Shown here in pieces: positions 33,982-43,853 of a stretch of 53,685 nucleotides of DNA. Both the position numbers and the translations under genes were made by a program. Under the pieces are notes generated by a model that did not search any database, had not been told where the DNA came from, and saw only the letters and a list, made by a program, of their open reading frames with translations. Numbering within the stretch: position 1 is the first letter of the stretch; each line of letters starts with the position of its first letter. This stretch comes from UBA2277 sp035477615 (GTDB lineage: Bacteria > Patescibacteriota > Microgenomatia > UBA1400 > MFAQ01): assembly GCA_035477615.1 (NCBI GenBank), contig DATIKJ010000002.1:1-53685 (forward strand), written 5' to 3'.

Positions 33982-34996
33982 TTGTTTTTATTTTTTTGTA
34001 GACTTCCATTGTTGATTTAGCCGTCTTGACCCAAGCGAATTCTGCTGATTTTGTTTTTCCAAGATCTATTTGATGATCTTTGTTTGAGGTAGTAAGAGAA
34101 AGAGCTTTCTTAATAGCTTTTTCCATTGAAGAGAGTTTGTGGGGATTAAAGACGATCGCTTCCTGGTGATAGATTTCTGGAAGACTACTAATATTGGAAC
34201 TGGCAATGAGACAACCCGCTGTCATGGCTTCAAGTAAGGGTAAGCCAAAACCTTCATAGAGTGATGGTTGAACATAGAGATCAGCTAGACGATAAAGAGC
34301 ATTTAAGTCTTCTGTTGGGACAAAACCGGGAAGAATTAAGTGTTTGTAAACTTTAAGACGAACCATATCAATAAGTTCTGGATGAACTGGCTCTTTAATT
34401 TCCTGAAGCATGCCTTTACCAACAATAACCAAGGGGATACCAAGACGATCAGTGACCTCAGCAAGCGAGGGTAAGTTTTTGTTGGGATTGGGACCTCCGG
34501 CAACGGTAAGAATAAATTTCTTAGGTAAATTATATTTTTGTCTAACTTCTTTTAGTTTTTCTTCCGAAACTTTCTTTTTGAATTCTGAGTCTATCGCTAG
34601 TGGAGTAACGGTAATTTTTTCTGGGGCAATTCTAAAAATTTTTATCAAATCATTTTTAGAGCTTTCTGAATCGGTAATAATGGCAGAGACAGATTGAAGA
34701 GATAACCACTGAAGAGCGAGATTTAGACTACCTCTGATGCCTTTGGGATAGCGACTAGCAAGAACTAGCGGTGTGAGATCATGAATAGTAACAATCGTAG
34801 GTTTTTCTTTTTTTAGAGGGAGTGAGTGATAGAAAAGATCAAAAAAGGGATAGTGAATAATATCTGGTTCGTCGTCAGTAAGAACAATATCGGAATTATT
34901 AGCGAGAGCTTTACTAAGATTGTCGGCATAGAAGCCAACTCCCCTTCCTTTGGAATGAGAACCACTATTAAGAAAGACTTTAATTTTATTTCCCAT
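33974..34996 (-). CDS. Glycosyltransferase family 4
   Basis: The 340-residue GT4 begins with KVFLNSGSHSKGRGVGFYADNL (a Gly-rich acceptor loop). It continues TIVTIHDLTPL (67-77), ITDSESSKNDLI, FILTVAGGPNPNKNLPSL (161-178), LPGFVPTEDLNALY and the EX7E motif E248...E256 in SLYEGFGLPLLEAMTAG, then SSLPEI. The subtype is close to mannosyl/glucosyltransferases of capsule loci. It overlaps the GT2 upstream by 11 bases and the PIG-V-like gene downstream by 8. The donor is probably GDP-mannose or a UDP-sugar, but this is not shown. Confidence 0.9.
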   Translation of the reverse strand: MGNKIKVFLNSGSHSKGRGVGFYADNLSKALANNSDIVLTDDEPDIIHYPFFDLFYHSLPLKKEKPTIVTIHDLTPLVLASRYPKGIRGSLNLALQWLSLQSVSAIITDSESSKNDLIKIFRIAPEKITVTPLAIDSEFKKKVSEEKLKEVRQKYNLPKKFILTVAGGPNPNKNLPSLAEVTDRLGIPLVIVGKGMLQEIKEPVHPELIDMVRLKVYKHLILPGFVPTEDLNALYRLADLYVQPSLYEGFGLPLLEAMTAGCLIASSNISSLPEIYHQEAIVFNPHKLSSMEKAIKKALSLTTSNKDHQIDLGKTKSAEFAWVKTAKSTMEVYKKIKTNA

Positions 34997-35858
34997 AAGT
35001 TTCGTTTTTATAGATTTCCCAAAGCTTCATGTAAGAGAAAGCGTGATGAAGGCCTGAGTAAAGAGAAAAAACAAATCCCGGAAAACCGTCCAGGAAGCCA
35101 CGATGGCGGAAATAAAGGTTTAAAAAAGTACCGGTTGGTTTGAAAAATAAAAAATTGATGGTGTTAAAAAAATTTATCTTGAGACCTGATTCTTTGTAGA
35201 ACCTTGCTTGCAAACTAGAGTAGCGATTTTCGCGTAACAAATAACGACTAAAATCTGGGGTAGCGTAGTGATCAAGATCTGTTTTGAGCCAGCCAACAAC
35301 TCCATCAACTTTCATTTGTTCATGAACATCTTTGGCGGGGAGAATGGCTTTACCTTTCTGGAAGAGACGAATAACGGGATCGGGGTATTGACCAGCGTTC
35401 TTAAGATATCTAATGAGGAAAAAATTCTTTCGAGGAAGCCAGTATGCTGAAGCGGCTTGTTGTAGTTTTTTAGGTTCTGGAAATATTTTGACTATTTTGT
35501 TGATGGATTTTCTTAGTGGTGAAAGCCAATCACTGTAGCCGAAATATTCCCCTTCAAGAATACCAACGATTTCCTTCTTCATTTCTGGAGTGATTCTTTC
35601 ATCAGCATCAAGTTGAAGCACCCAGGTTGATTTGGCTTTGTTTATGGCTTTGTTCTTGGTGATGTGGAAAATTTGCTCATGGGGAGATTGAAAGACTTTT
35701 GCACCAAGCTTCTCGGCAACTTCTTTGGTGTTGTCGGTACTAAATTCATCGACAATAATGATCTCATCAACCCAGTCTTTGACAGACAAAAGGCAGTCTT
35801 TAATGTTTTTTTCTTCATTAAAAGTGGCCAGAACTACTGAGATGGATTGTTTTTTCAT
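34986..35858 (-). CDS. Glycosyltransferase family 2, WaaE/KdtX-like
   Basis: The 290-residue GT2 has SVVLATFNEEKNIKDCLLSV (7-26), IIIVDEFSTDNTKEVA (33-48), LQLDADERITPEMK (81-94), PDPVIRLFQKG and VHEQMKVDG, with a C-terminal RHRGFLDGFPGF block. This layout is shared with the GT2 at 5568 and with WaaE-like enzymes. In the nucleotide-binding loop the usual SGSTD is replaced by EFSTD, a known variant. A 77-base gap precedes it, the first real gap upstream in this run, so a promoter may sit there, but I could not find a convincing one. Confidence 0.88.
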   Translation of the reverse strand: MKKQSISVVLATFNEEKNIKDCLLSVKDWVDEIIIVDEFSTDNTKEVAEKLGAKVFQSPHEQIFHITKNKAINKAKSTWVLQLDADERITPEMKKEIVGILEGEYFGYSDWLSPLRKSINKIVKIFPEPKKLQQAASAYWLPRKNFFLIRYLKNAGQYPDPVIRLFQKGKAILPAKDVHEQMKVDGVVGWLKTDLDHYATPDFSRYLLRENRYSSLQARFYKESGLKINFFNTINFLFFKPTGTFLNLYFRHRGFLDGFPGFVFSLYSGLHHAFSYMKLWEIYKNETYGK

Positions 35859-35916
35859 AGGTGAAACGGCTTACTTAGGTTATATTATTACACATAGAGC
35901 ATAATAAATTCTTTAC

Positions 35917-35937
35917 AACAGCTTCTGTTATGCTGTT
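35917..35937 (-). other. Short inverted repeat just after the GT-C stop
   Basis: AACAGC at 35917-35922 pairs with GCTGTT at 35932-35937 across a 9-base loop, beginning inside the stop codon of the gene at 35936. No T-run follows on the minus strand, so it is not a standard intrinsic terminator. It could slow or end transcription weakly. The rest of the 77-base gap (35859-35935) shows no clear promoter. Confidence 0.25.
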
Positions 35938-37423
35938 ATTTTGTTTCCGAGACAAACTTAAATAATTTAACTTCACCAAAATCGATTGTTTGAGTAAGCA
36001 TCTTGGGGCCAGAAGCGGTAAATTCCCAACGATTATCTTGATAGGTTTTTTCAAGTGAAGGTGACACGACATAGAGGGCACTAATATCACCATAATTAAT
36101 TTCATCTTGAGGTTTAACATTAGCGTCTCTAAGTAAGAAGAATCTGAAAGCGGTTGATCTGGCATCCCCTTTGAGATTTTCGGTAATGTTGTATTTTCCT
36201 GATGGATTATCTTCAACAATTTTTTTGGAGATGGCCTCAATAGTCTTGAGAGGAAGATAGTTATTGTTCAGATTTACACTGGCTGTAATTATGGAAAGGT
36301 TAGAAAAAATAATGGGGATGAATAATACAAGGGAAAGATAGAAATATTTTAATTCAGATAATACGTCAGCAATAAAAAGAACTAGTAATGGAAAAACCAC
36401 AAAAAGGTATCGGAGATATAAATCATAGGTTGAAAAATAAAGAGTAAAGATAATAGTGGGGAAAAGACAAAACCAAAGCCAGTATAAGTCAGAGTGACGA
36501 CGTTTGTTGAAAAGATATTTAATGATGAGGATAGAGAAAACTATTTCTAGAAATAGTTTGAAGCTTTGGTTTATGACAATGGTGTTAAAAGAAATTTCAC
36601 CGTGACTTAGACCAAAGACAGAAAAGAAGATTCTAAAAAAACTATCAACATAAAAAGTTGGTTCGTGAGATAGGTTTTTAAGACTATGGCTAGTGTTGTA
36701 AATAAAAGCATTGGTTAAATAAAAGTTATTTCTTAGCTCGAAGAGAATTAGAGGTAGACTGCCTAAGAAAAAACCAAAGACGAGGTAAATTAGATGGTCA
36801 AATTTCTTGGAAAATAATAAATACAAACAGAATAGAACTACTGAAATAACGGAAAAATAATGAAAATTAAACATAATACCTGCAAGTACTCCTGAAGACA
36901 AAAGTTTAAGTGAAAAATGTTTTGAGTTTGACGGAGTAAGAGCTAGATACCAAAAAAAGACAGATAGGGGTATGAGAAGATTTGGGTTCCAAAAGAAACG
37001 GGCGTGAGTAACAGAAACAGGAGAGAGAGCAAAAACAGCAGTAGCAAATAGTGTAAAGAATTTATTTTTTGAGTGACGTTTGGCAAGAAGAAAAAAAACG
37101 GGAATTGAAAGTAGATACAGGAGAGTGTTGGGTAGGACTGCACCAACAGGACTGAAACTAGAGACTGACATACCAGCAATAGCTGTATAAAGATAAAGTG
37201 AACCGAAATAAATTTCTTTAATAGTTTTTTCACTAAATGATGCTGAGCCTCCGATAAGGGTTAGCTCTCTCCCCTGCCAGATACGAAGGGCACGAAGAGT
37301 GTCTCTTGCAGTATCGTTGATAAAAAGTTGCGTATCCTGAAGACGAAAAAGATAAAAGAATAGGGCAACAAATATAATGCCAATAACAATTCGGGTTATT
37401 GTTTTCGAAGAAAAATGTCTCAT
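35936..37423 (-). CDS. GT-C-type membrane glycosyltransferase with NDTARD motif
   Basis: The 495-residue protein has an N-terminal helix and a loop with FINDTARDTLRALRI (34-48), where Asp-x2-Arg-Asp lies at the GT-C catalytic site. About ten helices and a polar C-terminal domain of 110 residues follow. The gene at 51116 carries MDQGRD at the same residue positions (36-41), so the two form a subfamily distinct from the ADEA-type proteins of the tandem array. It overlaps the array's last gene by 4 bases. It probably uses a polyprenyl-phosphate sugar on the outer face. Acceptor unknown. Confidence 0.78.
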   Translation of the reverse strand: MRHFSSKTITRIVIGIIFVALFFYLFRLQDTQLFINDTARDTLRALRIWQGRELTLIGGSASFSEKTIKEIYFGSLYLYTAIAGMSVSSFSPVGAVLPNTLLYLLSIPVFFLLAKRHSKNKFFTLFATAVFALSPVSVTHARFFWNPNLLIPLSVFFWYLALTPSNSKHFSLKLLSSGVLAGIMFNFHYFSVISVVLFCLYLLFSKKFDHLIYLVFGFFLGSLPLILFELRNNFYLTNAFIYNTSHSLKNLSHEPTFYVDSFFRIFFSVFGLSHGEISFNTIVINQSFKLFLEIVFSILIIKYLFNKRRHSDLYWLWFCLFPTIIFTLYFSTYDLYLRYLFVVFPLLVLFIADVLSELKYFYLSLVLFIPIIFSNLSIITASVNLNNNYLPLKTIEAISKKIVEDNPSGKYNITENLKGDARSTAFRFFLLRDANVKPQDEINYGDISALYVVSPSLEKTYQDNRWEFTASGPKMLTQTIDFGEVKLFKFVSETK

Positions 37424-39072
37424 TTTAGATTGGTGTCAATGAGTTTAAAGAGGACTATACCAGTAGGTGATTTGATGGTTTTGATCACTTTACTTTCAGG
37501 AAAAGGCGTGTCTTCAGACACCAGTAGAGTGTTGGGTAACTTCAGATCTGAAACAGGATTGATTTTGCGGAATTCGTATTTACCAAACTGTCTGCCAGTG
37601 GAGAAACCAAAGTTATCAATTGGCCCCATAACCAGTTCCTTTTGTAATGATTGAGGAGGATATTTTTGGAAAAAGGCAATTAGGATATATGGTTGATCGT
37701 AACGATCAGTGATGATGATATGATCGTATTTTGAGTATTTGGCTTGGGTAAATTCAGCAATCTCAGAGAAACCATACTGCCAGGCCATAGGCAGTTCCCG
37801 AGGATAGGTAACGAAGTACGAATAGAGATAATCTTTGACCTGAAAAATTAGCCCGACTAACAAAACTACTGAAAAAATGATTGGTAAAATTTTTACTTTT
37901 AGTTTTGAAATAAAAGTGATTAGCATGATGACACCACAGGCAGAAATAATACTTAAAGGAATAACTTCATTTTGAGAACGAAGAGCATGAGGTGATTGAA
38001 AAGTTAAAGCTGCTGCTGCTGGAGCAATTAAAAACCAAGTAAATACTGTTCTTCCTCCTGGTGATCTATCAATAAAAAGCATTAAAATTCCCAGTGAAAC
38101 AAAAAGGATTAAGGGATAGTAAGATTGTCCGAATCCAGGAACTCGACTGCGGTCGATAACATCTCCAGAAACAAATAAGAAGTCCTTAGAATAGTGTGAT
38201 AAGTAATTTTCGAAGTAGTAGCCAGCATAGGCTGTGTAACGGTTATATTTTATTTTGGTAATGAGAGAATCTGGATTTGGATCAACACGACGTTGTTCTA
38301 AAACGTATGACAATGGACCGCTATCGGCAAAAATAGAAACTCCGGAAAATCTTGACTGGCCTTCTTTGGAAATAAGTTGTAGGACAACGGGTAGCGAAAG
38401 GGCAATTCCTAGAACAGAAGCAATAATAATTCCTTTGAGATTTTCTTTTTTAAATAGAGATTGACGGTGAATAATGACTAGAGCAATCACAAGTAAGGGG
38501 GCAATAATTCGAGCAGAATGATAAGTAAAAAGACTGAGAGCAAAAGAAACACTAAATAAAGAAAAATATTTAGAGTTTTTTAAACCAAGGATAAAGCCAT
38601 ATACTCCCAAGACTAGTAAAAAGGTACTAATATTGACTTCCCATGCACCTCGAGAAAAGTGTAAATGCCAAGGTGATACCGCAAGTAATAAACTGGAGAC
38701 TAGAGCTAAGGCTTCATTTTTTTTCTTATCAGGAAATATTTTGAGAGCATTTACCAGTAGATAGACAAGGAATACAGTAAGGACTCCTGCAATGGCTGAA
38801 GGAAGACGAACAGACCATACATTGAGACCTAAGAATTTGACAAAGGGAATGGTGAGATAAACATAGAGTGGTGGTTTGTAGTCATCAAAAGAGCGAAAAA
38901 CTAAAGGCCAAGATGTCCCATGTTCATCTTTACCAGTTTCAAGAAGAGAATAAGCATTGTAACCAAGAGCTGCTTCATCAGCATTAAGACCAATGGGGTA
39001 TTTATCTAAAGATATGAATCTTAGAAGAGTGGCAAGAATGAGAACGAGAACTAAAAGGAGGTATTTTTTCAT
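37420..39072 (-). CDS. GT-C-type membrane glycosyltransferase, tandem paralogue 1
   Basis: The 550-residue protein has helix 1 (4-18), then GLNADEAALGYNAYSLLETG (28-47) with the catalytic-type Asp-Glu, DEHG and DDYKPPLYVYL (63-73). Ten or so helices follow, then a C-terminal domain starting at MAWQYGFSEI. It is collinear with the next gene (39069): same length and the same motif positions in the first 70 residues, so an old gene duplication is likely. The PMT/ArnT-like fold means transfer from polyprenyl-phosphate sugar to an outside acceptor. Flanking genes overlap by 4 bases on both sides. Confidence 0.82.
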   Translation of the reverse strand: MKKYLLLVLVLILATLLRFISLDKYPIGLNADEAALGYNAYSLLETGKDEHGTSWPLVFRSFDDYKPPLYVYLTIPFVKFLGLNVWSVRLPSAIAGVLTVFLVYLLVNALKIFPDKKKNEALALVSSLLLAVSPWHLHFSRGAWEVNISTFLLVLGVYGFILGLKNSKYFSLFSVSFALSLFTYHSARIIAPLLVIALVIIHRQSLFKKENLKGIIIASVLGIALSLPVVLQLISKEGQSRFSGVSIFADSGPLSYVLEQRRVDPNPDSLITKIKYNRYTAYAGYYFENYLSHYSKDFLFVSGDVIDRSRVPGFGQSYYPLILFVSLGILMLFIDRSPGGRTVFTWFLIAPAAAALTFQSPHALRSQNEVIPLSIISACGVIMLITFISKLKVKILPIIFSVVLLVGLIFQVKDYLYSYFVTYPRELPMAWQYGFSEIAEFTQAKYSKYDHIIITDRYDQPYILIAFFQKYPPQSLQKELVMGPIDNFGFSTGRQFGKYEFRKINPVSDLKLPNTLLVSEDTPFPESKVIKTIKSPTGIVLFKLIDTNLK

Positions 39073-40721
39073 GGTAAAGAACTAATGGTAAAAGCTGTTT
39101 CTCCGTTGAGGAATTTGACTGTTTTTTGAATGTTGGCGTTTTTTGGCGAGTGATCAGAGCTTACTAAAAGACTGTTGACAGTGGAAATAACAGCACCACT
39201 TTCAAGTTTTAATTGATGAACATCAGTACTGGGAATATCCCAGTCATTTATAAAATAGACGTTGTCGATTTTATCTGTCCAGTACCAATCAGATTGATTA
39301 AAGCGGATATTATTTTTTCCTGGTTGAAGAAGACTTGGTTTTAATTGGTTGAAGAAAGCATAAAAGATGTGAGGTTCACCATATTTTTTGGTGATAAAGA
39401 TATTTTGATATTTATCTTTGTTTTCTTTTACATATTGATAAACCTGTTCATAGCCGTATTGCCAGGAACCAGAGTAGTCTTTGGTATAGATAGTGTAGTA
39501 ATCATTAACATAGAGACCGAAGAAAATTGCAGTTGAAGTAATGGATAGTAATAATAAGTGAAGAGCGTATTTGGTGAATTTATTTATCAACCAGAAAAGA
39601 CCCAAGACAGAAAGACAGATGATGGCAGGGATCATAGGATTGGGCCTTATAGCTTGAGGTGGATCGGCAGTAAGAGAAGCAGCTAGGGGAGATAGAAAAA
39701 ACCAGGTGAGTAGAAAAAGAGAAGATTTTTCCTTAAGGTGAGTAAGGCAATAGCCTACACCAATAATGGCAAGAATGAGAATTGGCCAAGTAAATAGATT
39801 ATGGTCTGGAATGGCAAATTGGGTTTGGACACCTTTTTGTTGGAAAATAAATCTGGGTGTGAAATAGGTTAAATAGTTTGCAGCAACTGTTTTAATAAGG
39901 TAAGTGGGACGATTATAGATAATAGTAGGAAGTGGTTCTGGTAAAGTACTTGAACTTCGCCACTGCCCTATCTGAAAAACGGTATTGGAAGATAAGATTT
40001 TCAACTTATCGTAACGAGCAGTCCCCTCTCCAGTAAATATTTGAGAGACTACAAGAAAAGCGGATAAAGAAAGAATGACAATGGCTATAAGGGTAGAAAT
40101 TTTAAATTTAATCTTAGGACGGAATATAGCCAAGAAGGCCAGTAAAATTGCAGGAACAAAAATTCTTTCGGTGTTGTAGGTTTGCAGAGAGAGAGCAAAA
40201 AGAATGGCTGACGGAAGATATTTTGTTTTTATAAGATAATAAGTTCCAAAAATAATGAGGGTAAGAGCAAGGTTGGCCTCTAGGGCAGGTCTACTGAAAA
40301 AGAAATGCCATGGCATAATGGCAAGAAACAAGGCAGCAATTATATTTAAATCAATTTTTTTGTTTTTTAGAGTAATTTGTTTTTTTGGAAACAGAACAGA
40401 AAAGAGGAGAAAAATACCTGGGATGGCGAGTACTCCCGCAAAGGCTGAGATGAAACGAATAGAGAAGACGCTAAGACCAAAAAAGAAAACAGGAATGGTG
40501 GTTAGATAAATATAGAGAGGAAGCTTGTAATCCCCAAAGGCTCGGAAGATTTGTGGAAAACTTATTCCCCACTCGTCTTTACCCGTTTCTAAAATGGAAT
40601 AGGCATTATAACCATGGCTAACTTCGTCCCAGTTAGGAGCTGGTGGTTGTGAGCTGAGATTGCCGAAACGCAAAATTCCAGCCAAGAGGGTAATTATGAT
40701 TAGAGGTAACCACTTACGCAT
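39069..40721 (-). CDS. GT-C-type membrane glycosyltransferase, tandem paralogue 2
   Basis: Also 550 residues. Its first loop reads APNWDEVSHGYNAYSILETG (28-47), DEWG and GDYKLPLYIYL (63-73), in exact register with paralogue 1, while the sequences beyond are well diverged. The acidic pair is WDE rather than ADE. The C-terminal domain begins SWQYGYEQVYQYV and continues with FITKKYGEPHIFYAF. Such divergence with a kept catalytic site suggests different donors or acceptors. It overlaps paralogue 1 by 4 bases and is 7 bases from the gene upstream. Confidence 0.82.
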   Translation of the reverse strand: MRKWLPLIIITLLAGILRFGNLSSQPPAPNWDEVSHGYNAYSILETGKDEWGISFPQIFRAFGDYKLPLYIYLTTIPVFFFGLSVFSIRFISAFAGVLAIPGIFLLFSVLFPKKQITLKNKKIDLNIIAALFLAIMPWHFFFSRPALEANLALTLIIFGTYYLIKTKYLPSAILFALSLQTYNTERIFVPAILLAFLAIFRPKIKFKISTLIAIVILSLSAFLVVSQIFTGEGTARYDKLKILSSNTVFQIGQWRSSSTLPEPLPTIIYNRPTYLIKTVAANYLTYFTPRFIFQQKGVQTQFAIPDHNLFTWPILILAIIGVGYCLTHLKEKSSLFLLTWFFLSPLAASLTADPPQAIRPNPMIPAIICLSVLGLFWLINKFTKYALHLLLLSITSTAIFFGLYVNDYYTIYTKDYSGSWQYGYEQVYQYVKENKDKYQNIFITKKYGEPHIFYAFFNQLKPSLLQPGKNNIRFNQSDWYWTDKIDNVYFINDWDIPSTDVHQLKLESGAVISTVNSLLVSSDHSPKNANIQKTVKFLNGETAFTISSLP

Positions 40722-40728
40722 GATTTGA

Positions 40729-42192
40729 TTATATGTTAGACAAAAAATAATAGTTATCTACAGGTTCGGCTATTTGATTTAAGTTTGGTTGAGACTGAAG
40801 AAGAGTCATAACAACACTACCTTCAGGTAATTTGTCTCCTGGTTTCCAACGACCAAGATCATTGGGAAAGAAGGCTGCTTCATAGAACTTACCAACTTCT
40901 CCTTCAGCGTTAAAGTTATCAACATAAACAAATGGCTTTAAGTTTTTTTCCTTCGCAATTTTGGCTAGTTTTTTGTATGAGTCTTCGGTGTTGGTGAGAA
41001 AGTTTGCTTGTTCGACACTGGGGTATTGGAACCAGTAATATCGAGTGAAGTCGACAAAGTTAATGATGAATAAAAGAGAGAGAATGGGGAGAATGAATTT
41101 GCCAATTTTTGATTGATAAATGGTTATTAGTCCAAGAGAAGAAAAGAGAACAAAGAAAGGAACAAAGACTAAGAGTCGGCTAAAACGATAGACCGAACCA
41201 ACTTGACCAAAGAGTAAAGGAGTTACCAAGAAAGTAATTAAAAGGAAAACCCAGAATTTATTTTTTTGGGTAGCCTTGACCAGACCAGCAAGAAAAAGAG
41301 GAAGAGTGCTGAGTAAAAATACACCATAGATACCAGTGGAGTGCCATGGAGTGGAGTCTCCTTTGATAAAGAGGGCTGAAAGGTCAAAACTGGAAAGATA
41401 AGGGTAGATAAAGGTATAGAAAGACTTTGGTTGTAAAGCGCTACTTTCAAAAACAGCACCAGCATAGTGAGTGTTTAACCAAGGAATAATGGCTAAAAAA
41501 GGAAAAATACCAAGAATAAAATAAAGACAGTATTTAAACGAAACCAAGATTTCATCTTTGTTTAATTTTTTAATATTAGTCAGAAAAATATAGATAACGG
41601 TGATGATAGTCCAAACTGGAATGATGGCTCTCATACCTTTATATGAATAAAGCCCCAAACCGAGACTAATACCTGAAATAAAAAGAAACCAGGAGTTATT
41701 TTTTTTAGAAAACAAGAAAAGACTAATTAACCAAAGCATAGTAAAAGGAACGGGCATTATATTCTCTTGAGCTAGATGACTATGCATCAAAACCATGGGA
41801 GTGGTGATAAAAAGAAGACCTGAGAGAAAGCTACCACCCACTCCAAGTAATTGGTAACCAAGATAGACGACTAGAAACAAAGATACTAAACCAACAATGA
41901 CACTGACTAATCTGAGATTTTCAAGAGAAGGACCAAAAATTTTAAAAACAATCGCAGTACTGTAGGCAGTAATGGGTTGTTTCCAGTCATGACCATTGAT
42001 CGTCAAGGGGAAGAATGGAAGGAACCTACCTGACTCATCATGGAGATTTTTCGATAAAAGGACAGCGTTGTAACCGATAGAGGCTTCATCAATGGTGAGA
42101 CCATTTGGAGTTTGAGTGAGTCGGTAAGAGAGAAAAAATATGGAGAGAATAAAACCAATGATGGCGAGACTCCAGATGGTTGTTTTTTTCAT
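40729..42192 (-). CDS. GT-C-type membrane glycosyltransferase, tandem paralogue 3
   Basis: The 487-residue protein has GLTIDEASIGYNAVLL (31-46), LHDESGRFLPFF and HDWKQPITAYS. These are the same three blocks as its neighbours (acidic pair, DE-G loop, aromatic-Lys-x-Pro). It then has about ten helices. Its C-terminal outside domain is about 60 residues shorter than in the other three, and the WQYG-type block is absent. Instead it has YWFQYPSVEQANFL. It overlaps paralogue 4 by 4 bases. PMT/ArnT-like activity with polyprenyl-phosphate sugar is expected. The acceptor is unknown. Confidence 0.8.
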   Translation of the reverse strand: MKKTTIWSLAIIGFILSIFFLSYRLTQTPNGLTIDEASIGYNAVLLSKNLHDESGRFLPFFPLTINGHDWKQPITAYSTAIVFKIFGPSLENLRLVSVIVGLVSLFLVVYLGYQLLGVGGSFLSGLLFITTPMVLMHSHLAQENIMPVPFTMLWLISLFLFSKKNNSWFLFISGISLGLGLYSYKGMRAIIPVWTIITVIYIFLTNIKKLNKDEILVSFKYCLYFILGIFPFLAIIPWLNTHYAGAVFESSALQPKSFYTFIYPYLSSFDLSALFIKGDSTPWHSTGIYGVFLLSTLPLFLAGLVKATQKNKFWVFLLITFLVTPLLFGQVGSVYRFSRLLVFVPFFVLFSSLGLITIYQSKIGKFILPILSLLFIINFVDFTRYYWFQYPSVEQANFLTNTEDSYKKLAKIAKEKNLKPFVYVDNFNAEGEVGKFYEAAFFPNDLGRWKPGDKLPEGSVVMTLLQSQPNLNQIAEPVDNYYFLSNI

Positions 42193-43853
42193 TTTTTCTT
42201 AATGACCGTAAAAAGAGGTTGGCCAAAAACGTCATAGGTGATACTGGGAATAGAAAAAGCATGTGGAGTTTCTTTTGACCAGTCTTGATCTCCTGGAATT
42301 TCCATTCTTTGAGAGGCAATATAAATGTCTCCAGAGTTGAGAAAATCGTCTAAAGAGACTCCAGTTTGAATAGCACCAAAGTAAAGATTACTACCTAAAC
42401 GGAAACCATCAAAATTAGGAATGAGAGAGGTAACGGTTTGGTCGCCTGTAAATTCTTGTTGAAATTTTTGGGGAGGATATTTGGAGAAGAACAAGAATTT
42501 AAGGAGACTGGGTTCGTAAGTGTTGTTGATATAGAGGTTGTGATTGCCAACAGTCTCCATAGAAAGACCACTGAATGTTTGCTCATAACCATAATGCCAG
42601 TTTTTGGTGGAGAGATATTTGTAATGAGAACTGTATTGGTGAAAATAACTAACAACAAAGATTAAAGAGATCGCGACAAAAATTATCCCTAGAAGGTATC
42701 CTTTTATTTTTGCAGAAAGAAGATTGGCCACATAAACAAAACCTACAGCTGAAGCAATAATGACCGCTGGAAGCATGACAAATAGTCTGGTGGCGTGGTT
42801 TCCCCCACCCTGGGTAAGACTTGAGGCGAGTGGAGAAAGAAAAAGCCATAAAAGAATTAGACGAGATTCTTTTTTATCACGAGTTTCAAATAGATGGAAA
42901 ATACCAATTAATAAAAATGGGGCGAAAAATAAAGGTAGTTCACCAAATCCCCCACCAATAGAGTGGCGGAAATTTGGATCACCATTAAGGAATAAGAAAT
43001 CAGGAGAAAAAGCGGTGAGATAATTTTTAGCAAATGTTCCTAAATAAAGAAGAGGTTTGTTGTGAAAAAACTGTTCGACTTTTGAACCAATTACCCAAGG
43101 TTCGGTGCGAGTGGTGATAATAGTATCAATGGCTTTTTGATCAGAAAAAATGCTGATACCTGCGAATCTTCCAGAGGCTGGTCCGGCAAGAATGAAATAT
43201 GCGATAGGCAAACAAAGAAGAAAACCGGGGAAAAATTTTAACCAATCTGATTTGAGATTAATTTGAGGACGATTAATTAAGTAGAGACATAAGACAAGAA
43301 GTGGAGTAAAAATGTTAGCAGTGGAATAAGTGTAGAAAGTGAGAGTAAAAGGAATGAGTGAAATGAAGTGTTTACCTTTAACAAAAATAAGAGTTCCAGA
43401 TAAAAGAAGTGTTAAAAGTAAAGTGACTTCAAAAGCGGCTCTAGAAAAATGGATATGCCAAGGAGAGATGGCTAAGAGAAAGGAAGTAATAAGGGCTAGT
43501 TTTCCACTTTTAAAAAGATGTTTGCTAAGGAAATACAACAAGAGAATGTTGGCTATCCCCAGAAGAGCAACGGGAAGACGAACAGAGATAGTTGATGGTC
43601 CCAAAATGCCGATAAATGGAGCAACAACATACATTAATAAAGGAGCACGCCATTCAGTAAGGCTTTGGATATAGACAGGGAGAGTGTGCCCCATATAATC
43701 ACGTCCTGTGGAAATGAGTGACCAAGCTTGGTAGCCGACATCAATTTCGTCACCAAACAGTGATATAGGTATTTCGTCTAGTCGAAAAAGTCTTAAAAAT
43801 ATACTTAGTAATAAAATTAGCACAAACAGAATAGTCTGTTTATTTGTTCTCAT
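42189..43853 (-). CDS. GT-C-type membrane glycosyltransferase, tandem paralogue 4
   Basis: The 554-residue protein has SLFGDEIDVGYQAWSLISTG (31-50), GRDYMG and LTEWRAPLLMYV, the family's three outside-loop blocks with the acidic pair as GDE. Helices continue to about residue 390, then a polar C-terminal domain starts at NWHYGYEQTFSGL and includes FFSKYPPQKFQQEF, which resembles paralogue 1 (FFQKYPPQSLQKEL). The close C-terminal match between paralogues 1 and 4 shows shared ancestry of the whole proteins. The start overlaps the 662-residue gene upstream by 14 bases. Confidence 0.82.
   Translation of the reverse strand: MRTNKQTILFVLILLLSIFLRLFRLDEIPISLFGDEIDVGYQAWSLISTGRDYMGHTLPVYIQSLTEWRAPLLMYVVAPFIGILGPSTISVRLPVALLGIANILLLYFLSKHLFKSGKLALITSFLLAISPWHIHFSRAAFEVTLLLTLLLSGTLIFVKGKHFISLIPFTLTFYTYSTANIFTPLLVLCLYLINRPQINLKSDWLKFFPGFLLCLPIAYFILAGPASGRFAGISIFSDQKAIDTIITTRTEPWVIGSKVEQFFHNKPLLYLGTFAKNYLTAFSPDFLFLNGDPNFRHSIGGGFGELPLFFAPFLLIGIFHLFETRDKKESRLILLWLFLSPLASSLTQGGGNHATRLFVMLPAVIIASAVGFVYVANLLSAKIKGYLLGIIFVAISLIFVVSYFHQYSSHYKYLSTKNWHYGYEQTFSGLSMETVGNHNLYINNTYEPSLLKFLFFSKYPPQKFQQEFTGDQTVTSLIPNFDGFRLGSNLYFGAIQTGVSLDDFLNSGDIYIASQRMEIPGDQDWSKETPHAFSIPSITYDVFGQPLFTVIKKK

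Noticed and set aside
35875..36240. A 121-codon minus-strand frame running past the end of the GT-C gene at 35936
   Set aside because: Almost all of it overlaps the real gene in another frame, and it has no recognisable domain.
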